Below are positions 1-10,817 of a stretch of 64,000 nucleotides of DNA, piece after piece. Positions within the stretch are counted from its first letter, which is position 1. Each line of letters begins with the position of its first letter. The translations under genes were made by a program, and so were the position numbers. The notes under the pieces are model-generated. The model searched no databases. It was not told where the DNA came from and worked only from the letters and a program-made list of their open reading frames with translations. This stretch comes from Dipteris shenzhenensis (lineage: Eukaryota > Polypodiophyta > Polypodiopsida > Gleicheniales): assembly GCA_047967505.1 (NCBI GenBank), contig CM106539.1; one strand, written 5' to 3'.

Positions 1-2069
1 ACAATAGTAGCATGGATCTCTTGACCCTCTTCTAGGGCTGCTACATTGGCACATGCATCCAAAGCAGAGAAGAAGGTGATCTTATCTGGCTTAATGCCTT
101 TGGCCTGCATTTGACCAACTAGTTGCAAAGCCTCATTGCCCAGTCCATTCTGGGCACAAGCTGCCATCATAGCACTCCAGGAGACCAAATCTCGCAGTGA
201 TATCTCTGCAAATACAGCCCGCAAATCATGCAGGCTCCCACACTTGCCATACATGTTGATGAGGGATGTCCCCATCACATCTGACTCCAATCCACTGCCA
301 ACAAGAGTAGCGTGAATCTCTTGACCCTCTTCTAGCGCTGCCATACTGGCACACGCATCCAAAACACAGATGAAGGTCACCTTGTTTGGCTTGATGCCTT
401 CGGCCTGCATTTGACCAAACAATTGTAGGGCCTCCTTGCCTTGCCCATTCTCAGCACAGGCTGAAATCATGGCACTCCAGGAGACCACATTCCTAAACTG
501 CATGTCTGCAAACACAGCCCTGGAATCATCTATGCTCCCACACTTGGCATACATATGAATGAGGGCCGTCGCAACCACCACATCTGCTGACTCCCATCCA
601 TTGGCAAGAATACAAGCACGGATCTCTCGACCCTCTTCTAGAGCTGCCACACTAGCACATGCATCCAAAACACAGACTAAGGTGATCTTGTTTGGCTTGA
701 ATCCATCAGCCTGCATTTGGTGAAACAGCTGCAGGGCTTTCTTGCCCTTCTCATTCTGGGCATATGCTGTGATCATAGCATTCCAAGACACAACATCCTG
801 CATCAGCATCTCTGCAAACACGGCACTAGAATCATCCAGGCTGCCACACTTGCCATACATATTGACAAGGGAATTCCCAACTGCAAGCTCAGATTCCCAT
901 CCATTGCCAACAATAGTTACATGGATCTCTCGCCCCTCTGCTAGGGCTGCCACACTAGCACATGCATCCAAAGCACAGAAGACTGTGATCTTGTCTGGCT
1001 TGATGCCTTCTGCCTGCATTTTACAAAACATTTGTAGGGCCTCTTTGCCATGCCTGTTTTGGGCACATGCTGTGATCATGGCACTCCAGGAGACCACATT
1101 CTGCAATGGCATCTCTGCAAACACAGCCCTCGAATCGTCCAGGGCCCCATTCTTGCCATACATATTGACAAGGGCTGTGCCCACCACAACATCGGATTCC
1201 CATCCATTGCCAACAACAGTGGTATGGATCTCTTGACCTTCTTCTAGGGCTGCCACATTGGCACATGCATCCAATACACAGATGTAAGTGACCTTGTTCG
1301 GCTGGATGCCTTCAACCTGCATTTGATCAAACAGTTCAAGGGCCTCCTTGCCGTACCCTTTCTGGGCAAAGGCTGTGATCATGGCAGTCCAGGAGACCAC
1401 GTCCCTCATTGACATCCCTGCAAGCACATCCCTTGAATCATCCAGGCTCTCACACTTGCCATACATATTGACGAGGGCATTCCCCACAGCAACATCCGAT
1501 TCCCATTCTGTGCCAGCAATAGAAGTATGGATTTCTCGACCCTTATCTAAGTCTGCCACACTGGCACACGCATCCAAGACAGAGGTAAAGGTGATCTTGT
1601 CTGGTTTGAAACCTTCAACCTGCATTTGATCAAACCATTGCAGGCCCTCCTTGCCATGGCCATTCTGGGCACATGCAGCGATCATAATATTCCAAGAGTA
1701 GGAATTCCGATGATCCATGTTGTTGAAAACAGCACGTGCATAATCCAGGCTTCCACATTTGCTGTACATTTGGATGAGAAGGTTACTCAGAAATCTGTCC
1801 CCTGCATATCCACCCCTTGTCATGTGTTCATGCACACGTTCACCCTGTATCAGGTCCTTGGCAATGGTGCAACTCCTCAAAAGCGAGGCATAGGCAGCAG
1901 CATCTATCTCTGGACCTAGCTGGCTGAGGATGTCCTTATTTCCAGCACAGCAATCTTCATTCCTGTATAAGGCAGTCCGACTGTGCCCTCCAAGCATAGG
2001 TGAATGGCAGGCCATGCTGGTTTCTGGCTCACTTAGCACATCTTCTACAAGCTTAAGGCGTTTAGACAT
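1..2069 (-). CDS. PLS-class pentatricopeptide repeat protein, 5' part (3' end beyond left edge)
   Basis: The frame is open from an ATG at 2069 to the window edge, about 689 codons. After an N-terminal stretch of about 80 residues without repeats it shows the usual plant PPR signatures (GKCGSLDDS, VSWSAMITACAQN, KPDKITF, DACASVAALEEGREIH). These recur every 101 residues (303 bp), the size of one P-L-S triplet, and six such units are visible. PLS-class PPR proteins bind organellar RNA and usually direct C-to-U editing or processing in plastids or mitochondria; the editing (DYW or E) end would lie off the left edge. The units are similar enough at DNA level to suggest recent internal amplification. 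One unit carries an extra residue (WESADVVVA against WESDVVVG) without losing frame. No intron is seen. Many ORFs on the opposite strand are shadows of this gene. Confidence 0.93.
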   Translation of the reverse strand, partial: MSKRLKLVEDVLSEPETSMACHSPMLGGHSRTALYRNEDCCAGNKDILSQLGPEIDAAAYASLLRSCTIAKDLIQGERVHEHMTRGGYAGDRFLSNLLIQMYSKCGSLDYARAVFNNMDHRNSYSWNIMIAACAQNGHGKEGLQWFDQMQVEGFKPDKITFTSVLDACASVADLDKGREIHTSIAGTEWESDVAVGNALVNMYGKCESLDDSRDVLAGMSMRDVVSWTAMITAFAQKGYGKEALELFDQMQVEGIQPNKVTYICVLDACANVAALEEGQEIHTTVVGNGWESDVVVGTALVNMYGKNGALDDSRAVFAEMPLQNVVSWSAMITACAQNRHGKEALQMFCKMQAEGIKPDKITVFCALDACASVAALAEGREIHVTIVGNGWESELAVGNSLVNMYGKCGSLDDSSAVFAEMLMQDVVSWNAMITAYAQNEKGKKALQLFHQMQADGFKPNKITLVCVLDACASVAALEEGREIRACILANGWESADVVVATALIHMYAKCGSIDDSRAVFADMQFRNVVSWSAMISACAENGQGKEALQLFGQMQAEGIKPNKVTFICVLDACASMAALEEGQEIHATLVGSGLESDVMGTSLINMYGKCGSLHDLRAVFAEISLRDLVSWSAMMAACAQNGLGNEALQLVGQMQAKGIKPDKITFFSALDACANVAALEEGQEIHATI

Positions 2070-2558
2070 GCACGCACCTCGTAGTTTGGCGGTCTTCCCC
2101 CTTAAATAAGGGGCAGAAAACGATCCTAGGATCGTGTGCTTACCAATATCAATTTTGGCACTCGCAGCCCAAGGGCCCAGCCTATCAGTACAAAAATTTA
2201 CCCTCTGTGTCTCCAAGGACAGCGGCACAAGGAAAAAATAAGGCATGCCCGTTGCCCATGATGAGAGTACCATAGACATGCTGCTATAGCTAGAAGGGTG
2301 CAACGCAGGACAAACTTGTTCTGAGATGGCGGGAAGCTAACCTGTGCAGTGTATCTCCTTTTCTGTTTGACTCTCTATTGGTTGCAGTCTCTTTGTCGTG
2401 CAAGATGAGGCATACCCGATGCCAATGATGAAGAAGGAGAAACGTCGACCCATAGTGCCTCTACGACGATTCTGTCACTTGCATTATGAATCATGATCTA
2501 TTTATTACTCATGTCTTAACCTTCACGGCGTTACTAATTTATCATGATTCATTTATAT

Positions 2559-2589
2559 ATCACTAATATAATCATGATATATTAGTGAT
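2559..2589. repeat. Perfect 12-bp inverted repeat with 7-nt loop
   Basis: ATCACTAATATA at 2559-2570 is matched exactly by its reverse complement at 2578-2589 around the loop ATCATGA. It sits about 490 bp upstream of the PPR start, in AT-rich DNA where the phrase GTCTTAAMCTTCA also occurs twice. It could be the core of a tiny foldback element or chance in AT-rich sequence. Confidence 0.6.
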
Positions 2590-2804
2590 GTCTTAAACTT
2601 CAGGGAAATAAGGCTAAGGCTAGGGGACTCGGCTCCTGTCAGGGCAGTCTACACTCTCTGGAAAAAGTGATGGTGTTTTTTCTTTTTTGTTGGCCTGGGC
2701 AAAGCAAAAATTAGGTATTTTTAGAATTTTTGGAAGTGCATTTTCCCTACTGGATAATATGTTGACTCTTCTTCATTGGACTTGAATGCAGACTTTGAAG
2801 TGGT

Positions 2805-2807
<3 letters not shown>

Positions 2808-2848
<41 letters not shown>
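2808..2848. repeat. (TC)n microsatellite
   Basis: About 20 uninterrupted TC dinucleotides. ORFs of poly-Ser/Leu or Arg/Glu read through it are artefacts. Confidence 0.97.
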
Positions 2849-2851
<3 letters not shown>

Positions 2852-2908
2852 AAGTCTTCTTACAAACCATCTCCACCTTTTCTCCGTCCCACTTTTATTT
2901 AATGATCC

Positions 2909-2945
2909 ATCCACCACCACCACCACCACACACACACACACACAT

Positions 2946-2976
<31 letters not shown>

Positions 2977-2978
2977 CC
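2909..2978. repeat. Compound (CCA)n-(CA)n-(CACG)n microsatellite
   Basis: CCA repeats run into CA repeats, then GCAC repeats, then CA repeats again. Confidence 0.95.
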
Positions 2979-3179
2979 TCTTTCACCTCTTTTCTCTTAT
3001 CTCTTTCACTCATCTACCTAGAGTACAAGATCAACATCTTTTTTCAGTACACATGTCATCGATCCATTGACGCAATCCACTCTACCAATCACATAATTTC
3101 TCTTAGTATTCTATGGCACCACATTTATGAAAAAATCATGTAGGAAAATTGTTGAAAATTAATCAATATATTCCTAGAA

Positions 3180-3335
3180 GGTTTCGACCATGAAGCGTTG
3201 GAATGTGCCCGATGCATTCTTTAGCTTGAATGGAATTGCTTTGATCGAGTATACCCCCCATTTGGTGATGATGAAGTGTCTTCTTCAGTCAATGTGATTT
3301 GATTGTAGCCACCATATCCATTGTTATTGCATAAC
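3180..3335 (-). pseudogene. Ty3/Gypsy reverse transcriptase fragment
   Basis: Read on the minus strand this gives GYGGYNQITLTEEDT, then after a one-base frameshift ITKWGVYSIKAIPFKLKNASG and TFQRFMVE. That matches the Ty3/Gypsy RT block usually written GYNQI...EDxxKTAFxTxxGxYexxvMPFGLkNApaTFQ. Only this roughly 50-residue block remains; the catalytic YxDD segment and the rest of pol are absent. It lies on the opposite strand to the gag remnant that follows, so they are either two insertions or one rearranged copy. Confidence 0.8.
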
Positions 3336-3339
3336 CATG

Positions 3340-4088
3340 TGGGTTAGTAGCAGTGACTATGAGGGGTGTGCGAGGGTAGGTTAGCCCACAACGGTTAGCA
3401 GTTCAGTCCTCCAAGTGGTTTGAGTCTTCAACGATCTCTAACTGGCAGTTGGTTCTTGTATGCATGCTATTACTAGCATTCCATCTCTGTTCTGTACACG
3501 TTGTTGGGAGAGCTCTTGCTCCAAGAATACAGCGTTACGCAGTGTTGTGATCTTATTATTTGTGTTCTCTGTATTCTTCCCGTAGATGTTGTGCATGCTA
3601 TTTTATCTCCATTCCTCATAGTGTCTACACTGAGTTATGACGCGACACATTGGTGATCACGATGCACATTCTTACTATCACGAAAGGATTCACAATTTGG
3701 TGATTAAATGCTTCCAGTAGGGTGTTTTGGTGAGCTCATGTCGTCCTCTCCTTGCTGTCACTATAGAGGCACTTCACATTGAAGGTTGCACACATTGGCA
3801 TGCACTTCGACAGAGGTTTAGGAGGAGATTACAGTGGTGAGGCGTCACATTCGCGGCTTTCAAGATGAACTCCAGCAGATGCGGAGTGATCCCCAACACC
3901 TTGCTTACAATCGAGCAAGTGCAGAAATCCCCATGAAGAACCTCATCTGGTGGTCTTGGCAGCACATTCTGCAGTTGCTATCTTTCCAGTAGGCATGCAT
4001 GCAAACACGCTCGCAAGGCCCTCCTGATCCTTTGACACCAACGACATGGTTACAATGAAGGAGGAGTGATCCTGAGCATGGAGACGTT
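3340..4088. other. Possible retroelement leader/LTR remnant
   Basis: No coding signal. The DNA between the RT fragment and the gag ORF has a run ending in CGACACATTGGTGATCACG that could be an LTR end followed by a primer-binding site. No second LTR copy was found to confirm it. Confidence 0.3.
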
Positions 4089-5870
4089 ATGTCTCGGGAC
4101 TCTCTGGTCAGAGTTGACCTTCATCAAGGAACGCCTTCACATTCACTCTCACCACCAAGGCTACGGTCAGGGCAGCGGGTACGGGTCTCATTGGATGGAC
4201 GTAGGGTTTTGAGTGCATCCTCATCTCGAATAGCAGTTTTGGCTACTTCTCATAACCTCTTCGGTCAAGGAGTACCATCAGGAGGAGGAGCACCAAACGT
4301 TGGATGCGCCGCGATGGCGAGTCAAGTCAAGTCTTTGGGAAAAAAATTCGATGACCCGAATGCTCATGTCCAACAGTTTGAGAAGGTGTATGCGGTCAAC
4401 AATCCGCCACCCGTGGTACCGCTCCGATAGGAGGCAGTGTTCGAATCAACCTTAGTAGGCAAGGCATCAAGGTGGCTTGCAGAGTATGGGTGGATCAATT
4501 CACCACATATGATCTCATCTGCACCACATTCTTGAGACGGTTTCATAAAGAGAAAAAGATTGCACAAACTCTAGATAGATTGCGGCAGTTGGATCAGGGA
4601 GATCAGGATGTGGACTCGGGGTTGTCTTGGGATCTATGGACGACGTTGGCTACAGTGGATCGGACACAAACGGTGCTCATAGCGGTCATGGCACAAGCAG
4701 TGCGAGTAGGGGAAGCTTTGCACAGCAGGATGGCCAAGAACTCTGAGTCCTTAAAAAGCAAAACCAAGAAGAAATTGACAAAATCTAAGAAGTTGGATGA
4801 TAGACAGCTCTGAAGAAAGCTATGAGGAAACCAGTATTATGGAGGAATCTAACTCGGAAGGGGAGAAGAAGACACAACGAGCCTCTAAAGGGGGTAAGGG
4901 TGGTCCGGTGGCTTCTCAAGATGGATCAGTTGTCAAAGGTTTGAGAGGCTTATGGTGCACTCACTGCCGCAATCCCAGTCATTCCACAGTCGAGTGCGCC
5001 CTCAATGTGAATTGGTGTGCGATCTACTTGACCAACACCCACAACACATCGGGATGCCACTATAATGGTCGTGGCCAAAGAGCAATTGGTCAACAATAGG
5101 ATCTGAGTGCATCTTATGTGCAAGAGGAGCAACCCCAATCTTTGTTCCAATGAGGCGGTGGTGGTGGTGGCCGCAGTCACGGATGCGGTGGTGGCAGTCG
5201 TGGCCAAAAGCGACCAAAAACTTGCTTGTTCTACTTGGGAGAAGGCCATTGGCAGAATGAATGCTTGGATGCTCAGGGGAATGGGATCGGCAACAAGCAG
5301 AGCCGCAAAAGTTGACGAGGAAAATGCCGAGTACCTCCATGGTGCACATTGTTGAGGATGACCCGTTGGTATGCTCAGAGATTAGTATAATCACCCATGC
5401 GGGTATAAAGCTGCAGGGGCCGACCACCAAGAAAGGCGACAAGCTATTGGATTGGCTAGTCCAAAAAGGCACCCATAGGGTCACGCAAGGTGCAGTTTGC
5501 GGAGCCGGTTGTACAACCGGAGTTGGAGATGGCACAAGGAAAGTTCAAACTTCACTTACCGAGGAACGGTCCAAAGGTTGTCGAAGTAGCTCCATTGTAA
5601 TCAAGCCAAGAAGTGGGAAAATTATCCACAAAGGGAGCCAAGATTGGAATGCATTTTGGAAGCACCAATCCAGATTTTGCTGGGTAGATTACTCAACTTG
5701 GTACATGGATTCTATCGGCAATTGTTACACTCCCTCCACAAGGAGTCGGAGCTGGAAGAGGTGGATCTGTGCCAAGCTGATTCCTCTCTGGTACCGATAG
5801 TTCCTCTGATGGACATGAGAATTTTGGTAGAGTAGGTTGTTTGACAAATGTATTAGTCCATGACATCAGT
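4089..5870 (+). pseudogene. Ty3/Gypsy-like gag with three zinc knuckles, decayed
   Basis: The reading frame contains a retrotransposon capsid-like stretch (GKASRWLAEY, TTFLRRFHKEKKIAQ, LDRLRQLDQ), then an acidic/lysine-rich segment and nucleocapsid-type knuckles. The first knuckle, CTHCRNPSHSTVEC near 4953-4994, is a complete CX2CX4HX4C. The second (CAIYLTNTHNTSGC, about 5018-5059) and third (CLFYLGEGHWQNEC, about 5223-5264, same frame) have Tyr in place of the second Cys, one G-to-A change each (TGC to TAC). A glycine/arginine-rich segment lies between the second and third. Gag would form the retrotransposon particle and bind its RNA. The frame is broken by stops (about 4428, 5097 and later) and at least one frameshift. 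No pol follows on this strand. Confidence 0.75.
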
Positions 5871-8800
5871 TTGCTTGCATGATGACCTTGGGTGTCCCAT
5901 ATCATGTCTCCCCTAACTCCCGTGAGCCTTTGCAAAACTCACATGAGCGCTTGCATGATCCCCCTAACTCCCATGAGCCCTCCTCGGACTTGTATGAGCA
6001 GCATCACTAAGTCCTCCCCTAATCATCATGAAAAAAACTACTCATCTCTCTCCTCCCCATGAGAAACAGACCTCCATTCTCAACCTCCCCTCCCCATGAG
6101 AAGTCCCCTAGCTCTCCCCCGGTTGATCAAGGAGAGAACGCATTTGAGCATCTCACCGACATTAAGGCCTCTTCTTGGAACAAGGTGTCTATATTGACCC
6201 CCGAATCTCCATCTACCAAAACCTGTGTGAACGTCAGGCCTTGTGCTTTTACTGTTATCTTATAATGTGCTTTGTAAATTGCTATAGTGTACTTGGAAGT
6301 ACACTAGCTATGCTATATAGAATTTGTGATTAGCATGTTTTTTGCGTGCATGGTATAAATACATTATAATGTGCTATAAAGCACACTGTGATGTGCCTTA
6401 TAGTAGATATAATGTTTGATCCATCACTTTTGCTCCAAGATATTTGAAATAAAAATATTGAAAGGCAAGGCAATTGTTGACAAACTATGATGTGGCAAGC
6501 TTGCATGGGAAAAAGAATATTGAGATATTAGTTAAACATGTAATCAAATATTATGAGAGGAAGCAATGACCCATAGGAGGAAGAGAGTATACAAGAGGTT
6601 TAAAATATATTGAACTTACAAGAGGCTCAAAATTTAAGAGTCCCATAGGAGCAATGCTCATCTATGGGATTATAAGTTTTCCATAACATACAAGCTCTCT
6701 TCATTCTTCCTAGCATTGAAAACATCTCGAGGCAACAGTTCACATTGATTGTGTGTTTGTAACCAATTTGTCGACAATGGGATCATGAATGCAGTGAGAA
6801 AACCATCATGCTCCAATCACACAACATTGCAAACTTTGGCACCAATGCATAAACACCCTTTTGGTTCCTTGCTACTTTGTAGAAGCTATCATCCAAAAAC
6901 ATTGTGCTTTCCACTCCATATTGCATGCATCCAAAAAACTTCCAAATCTTTGAAGATACTAGTTTTCCCCTTGCAAAATTGAATTTGGATTTCACACATT
7001 TCTCTTGGCCAAGAAACCCTGCAAATATATGGTCTATGTTTGGAAATCATATATTGAAACACCATAGAAGGTTATGTCAATGCTTGGAGCTCCACTTATA
7101 TGTAGCAAACCATGAGAACGCCCACTCCAAAAACTATGCACACCAGCCAATTGATATTAGAATTTGCTTGGCTAGGATGGAGGGCCCTCACCTACCGATA
7201 GGTTGTGTGTTGACGAGGAGAAAAAGACCACTTATGTTGATCAAGCATAGGAACAAGCAACCCATTCATATGCAAGATCAGGGCCTGCCTGAAGCTCCTT
7301 TATAACTGATTGTGGAAAGACCTTGCTTGTAGGAGATCAAAGCATATGGGTGGGCCAAATATATAATGGCAAGGACATTGCCACCTCACCAATCACTGCT
7401 ACGCTGAACCATGCCCAATTTTGACAATTACTTGCTATGCCTTTTTGACCATTGCCTTTCAACAAGTTGGGCATACGATGGCCCTTTTCTTTTTCTTTTT
7501 TGCCACATCTTGAATGATCCTTTGACAAACAATGTTAGAGCCATATTTGGCAAATCACATTCTAAATGTATCAAAAAATACATCCTTACTCTAACTGCAA
7601 CTAGTTGGGCATACGATGGCCCTTTTCTTTTTCTTTTTTGCCACATGTTGAATGGTCCTTTGACAAACAATGTTAGAGCCATATCTGCAAACCACATTCT
7701 AAATGTATCAAAAAATACAGCCTTACTCTAACATGGAACTTTTCTAGACTCTCCAAATGCCAACAATTTACACACGATGATAGTACGTTGGAGTGTACTA
7801 CCTCATTTTAAATGCATCATAAAACACATCATAGACTACTCACATGCCAATGCTTTATAAGTGCTAGATACAGAGTTTAAATCCCAAGAGCACTTAAAGA
7901 GAAAGCACATATGCAAGTTTGTTATTCTAAGTAGTCTTATGTGACTTCTTGTTTTAAATGCGTCATTAAAAATTATCCACATGCCTATGTTTCACACATG
8001 CTAGCTATAGAGTTTAAATCTCAAAAGCACTTAAAAGAACAAGTACACATGCTAGTTAAGTAGATTGATGAGACTTTCTCATTCTAAATGTATCATAAAA
8101 CACATCATAGACTTTCTCATTCAAAATGTATCATAAGACACATCATAGGCTATCCACATGCCAATACTTTACACATGCTAGCTACATAATTAAATCTCAA
8201 GAGCACTTAAAATGAAATGTATAAGAATCTTTTTCATAAAAAAAACTACAAGTTCAAAATGCTGATATTGGTTACAAGTTGCATTGAGCATCATGGCACA
8301 TGCAGGGCTACTCCAAAAAAGAAGAGGGCTATCCATTGCATCATGTGGCAAACCCATGTCAATTCACACACACCTTGTTTATGACTCCTAGGGTTGGGGA
8401 AGACGGATGACAAGGGATCATCATAGTCTTTAGCCAATTTGTGTGTTAGCTAGCTTCCTAGGAGATTTTCTTAGATTTTCACAGCTCCTTTGGGGTAGGA
8501 TCTTCCAACTCAGGATCAGATTTGGTTGATGTTGATCGGGTCCACTTTTCCACCACTTATGTCTCCAAGTGTAGGAGATGAAGGTGCACCTATTCCAGCT
8601 ATTGGAGTCCTGATCTCCTCAAATTCAAGAGAGGTCTTCACTAATGTATTGCCATCCCTTGTCTTTCCACATGATGTTGCCCCTTCCTTTGCACCACCAT
8701 CTTAACCATTGTACCACAAACAAGAGTTTACTCTAAAACATATTCATAAGCAGACTGTAGCACATAAGCCAAGAATGTTAATAGTAATAGATTTAATATT

Positions 8801-9970
8801 AATAGTAATAGAATTTAATGTGCTCTTATCCATTCTTGGAGTAATGGCATGCTTAACAAAACTGACAGAATACGTTCTTTTGTCAATTCAGAAGGCATCT
8901 ATGTGCATATCATCTTGAGGGAAGCCTACATTGGAGAATTTATCTGCAAACAAACAAGGCACAACATCAACAAATACTTATAAGTTGGTATGACAGTAAG
9001 CTTAATGGTTTGAAACTTACCTAAATTATCAAAGGTGTTCACTATCTATGCGTTTTTGCCTTCATTACCACTAGGATTATTACACATCTTTGGAGTCCTT
9101 GCATGACTTACAATATGAAGGAAATCAAAAAACATAAAAAACAACATACAAATTGAGAGTATGATGAACACATGCGCTCTTAAATTGAGCAATGACACAT
9201 ACCTGTGCTCTATGATATCCCCCTTTTTGGGGCTATGATACCTAGCATTCTCAACGTCTATGCAAGGACAACTCGATTGCAATCGCCCATTGAATAGACA
9301 TTATAGTAGTGCACAAATGAACAAAGCACAAATGAACAAAGCATATGTAGTGGTAGAGGTAGCAAAAAGTACTGTAGAGCTCCTATGTGAAGATGAAAAC
9401 CAGAAATTAGGTTTATGGAGCATCATACTTTTCTTTTTCTTCTATTATTTGTTATGACACCCAAAAACACTAGCTTCCACATTTTACTCAATTAATCTTC
9501 TTGTCGGAATAATTCTAGTGTGTGTGCACACTCACGACGTAAGGTGTGACATGGAGAGTGACCAAAAAGGGTAGTAATGGTGCTCAAGAGAGTGACTGAA
9601 AAGGAAAGAAAGGTAGGGTCTTTATACAGAGTTGTCCTGTGTGAATTTTCCATGTGTAATTTTTCTGAAAATGTTAATCGAGGGAGAACTTGAGGCTAAA
9701 GCTATCGCGGTGTGTGTGCATCCAAAAGTGAGGCTAATCACGATATGAGGAGGAAGTGCCAAGTTACTGGGGTGTGAAAGGAAGGGATGATCCATTTGTT
9801 TTGAAAACAAACAAGGATGGGAAGTGTTGAAGGTGAGCTGGGAATTGATAGAAGGGGACGACTAAACAAATAAGAAGGGAGGCTGGCTGTAGGACTGCTA
9901 AGACGGAGAGAGAGCGTAAGAGGATGTGGGAGGACTGATAGATAAGACAGGGGAAGAAGGGCGCGAGTTT
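5871..9970. other. Gene-poor AT-rich DNA with degenerate tandem repeats
   Basis: No supportable gene; the ORFs here are short, lack recognisable motifs and alternate between strands. 7465-7740 is a clear tandem duplication. 7740-8220 repeats phrases such as TCATAAAACACATCATAGAC and ACATGCTAGCTA at irregular intervals, like a degraded satellite. Confidence 0.6.
7465..7740. repeat. 138-bp direct tandem duplication
   Basis: Two copies, 7465-7602 and 7603-7740, both begin AGTTGGGCATACGATGGCCC and share nearly all of their length, including a CTTTTTCTTTTTTGCCACAT run. The spacing (138, a multiple of 3) lets ORFs read through both copies, but no protein is recognisable. Confidence 0.9.
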
Positions 9971-10007
9971 TTGGAGGGGTGAAGTTTTGTGTATATTGTC
10001 TTTGGAT

Positions 10008-10035
10008 GATCATCATCATCATCATCATCATCATC
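10008..10035. repeat. (ATC)n microsatellite upstream of importin beta
   Basis: A run of ATC trinucleotides in the probable promoter region. It gives poly-Ile, poly-His or poly-Asp shadows depending on frame. Confidence 0.95.
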
Positions 10036-10450
10036 TCTTTCGTCATTTTGGGAGAGTTTGCGTTTTGTGCCAACGATCCCTTTTGCTCTTGCTCTCTGTT
10101 GCTGTTTCTGTTGCTCTTGCTCGCAGTGTGCACAGCATCTGTGCACTTGCCTTTGTTTGCTTCCCCTCTCGATTGTTTGCTTGTTTCGCCCCTTCCAGAC
10201 CCTGCTCCGTCCCTTCTTCTCGCTCCTTGATTTGCTCGCACCACTTGCTTTAGCCTTGCCGATCGCCCTCACCCGATCGCCCAGCCCCCGAGTCTGCTAC
10301 CATCTTTCCTGCTCCTTGAGCTGATCTCCATTCTTTCGGGGTGAGGATAACTGTGGTGACAAGAGAAGAGCCCTTGTGTGTGTGGCTTCAACGCTAAGCA
10401 GGAAAATACCAAGCAGTCGTAGCAGCCAGCAAGCTTCGTCGATCAATCAG

Positions 10451-10738
10451 GTAGTCCCTTCTTTCCCTCGGTTCGGCTTGTCGTCTCTAATTCGGTACCA
10501 GCATTGCTACTCCTTTTCCATTTTGATCATTGGCAATCTCCCCGCTGAATCACTTGGGCCCTTCGAGCGCTTGTCCCCTTCTCATTTCATTGTTTCGATT
10601 TTCGCCCTCGCCGTGCGAAGATTAGGAGATTCTCTTGTTATCAATACGTCCCGATCTTGTTGGATCGTATTTACTGTCGCCAGCAGTCCCCCTCGAGAGC
10701 TCTTTTATCCTATGGGTAATAGTGTCATTCATTTACAG
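10451..10738 (+). other. Candidate 5' UTR intron of importin beta
   Basis: GATCAATCAG is followed by GTAGTCCC at 10451, a reasonable donor. A pyrimidine-rich stretch ends in TTTACAG at 10738 (a second AG follows at 10753), upstream of the ATG at 10818. Leader introns are common in plant housekeeping genes, but transcript data would be required. Confidence 0.4.
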
Positions 10739-10817
10739 TTGCCTTTTTTGTAGCCCAACCGATTTTTTTGTGTTTAAGCGAATTCTTTGCTTTGTTTGTC
10801 TCCTTCTATGGTGAAGT

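Larger units (their letters stand above)
2070..3179. other. Upstream flank of the PPR gene
   Basis: No gene is seen. The stretch holds the likely 5' leader and promoter of the minus-strand PPR gene, a short perfect inverted repeat at 2559-2589 and two microsatellites at 2808-2978. No convincing TATA box could be assigned. Confidence 0.6.

Noticed and set aside
717-1919. ORFs on the plus strand over the left PPR gene
   Set aside because: They are antisense shadows; the minus-strand frame is open throughout and encodes PPR motifs.
9738-10324. Several overlapping ORFs upstream of importin beta on both strands
   Set aside because: They cross an ATC microsatellite and a CT-rich leader; no motif, and multiple frames are open.
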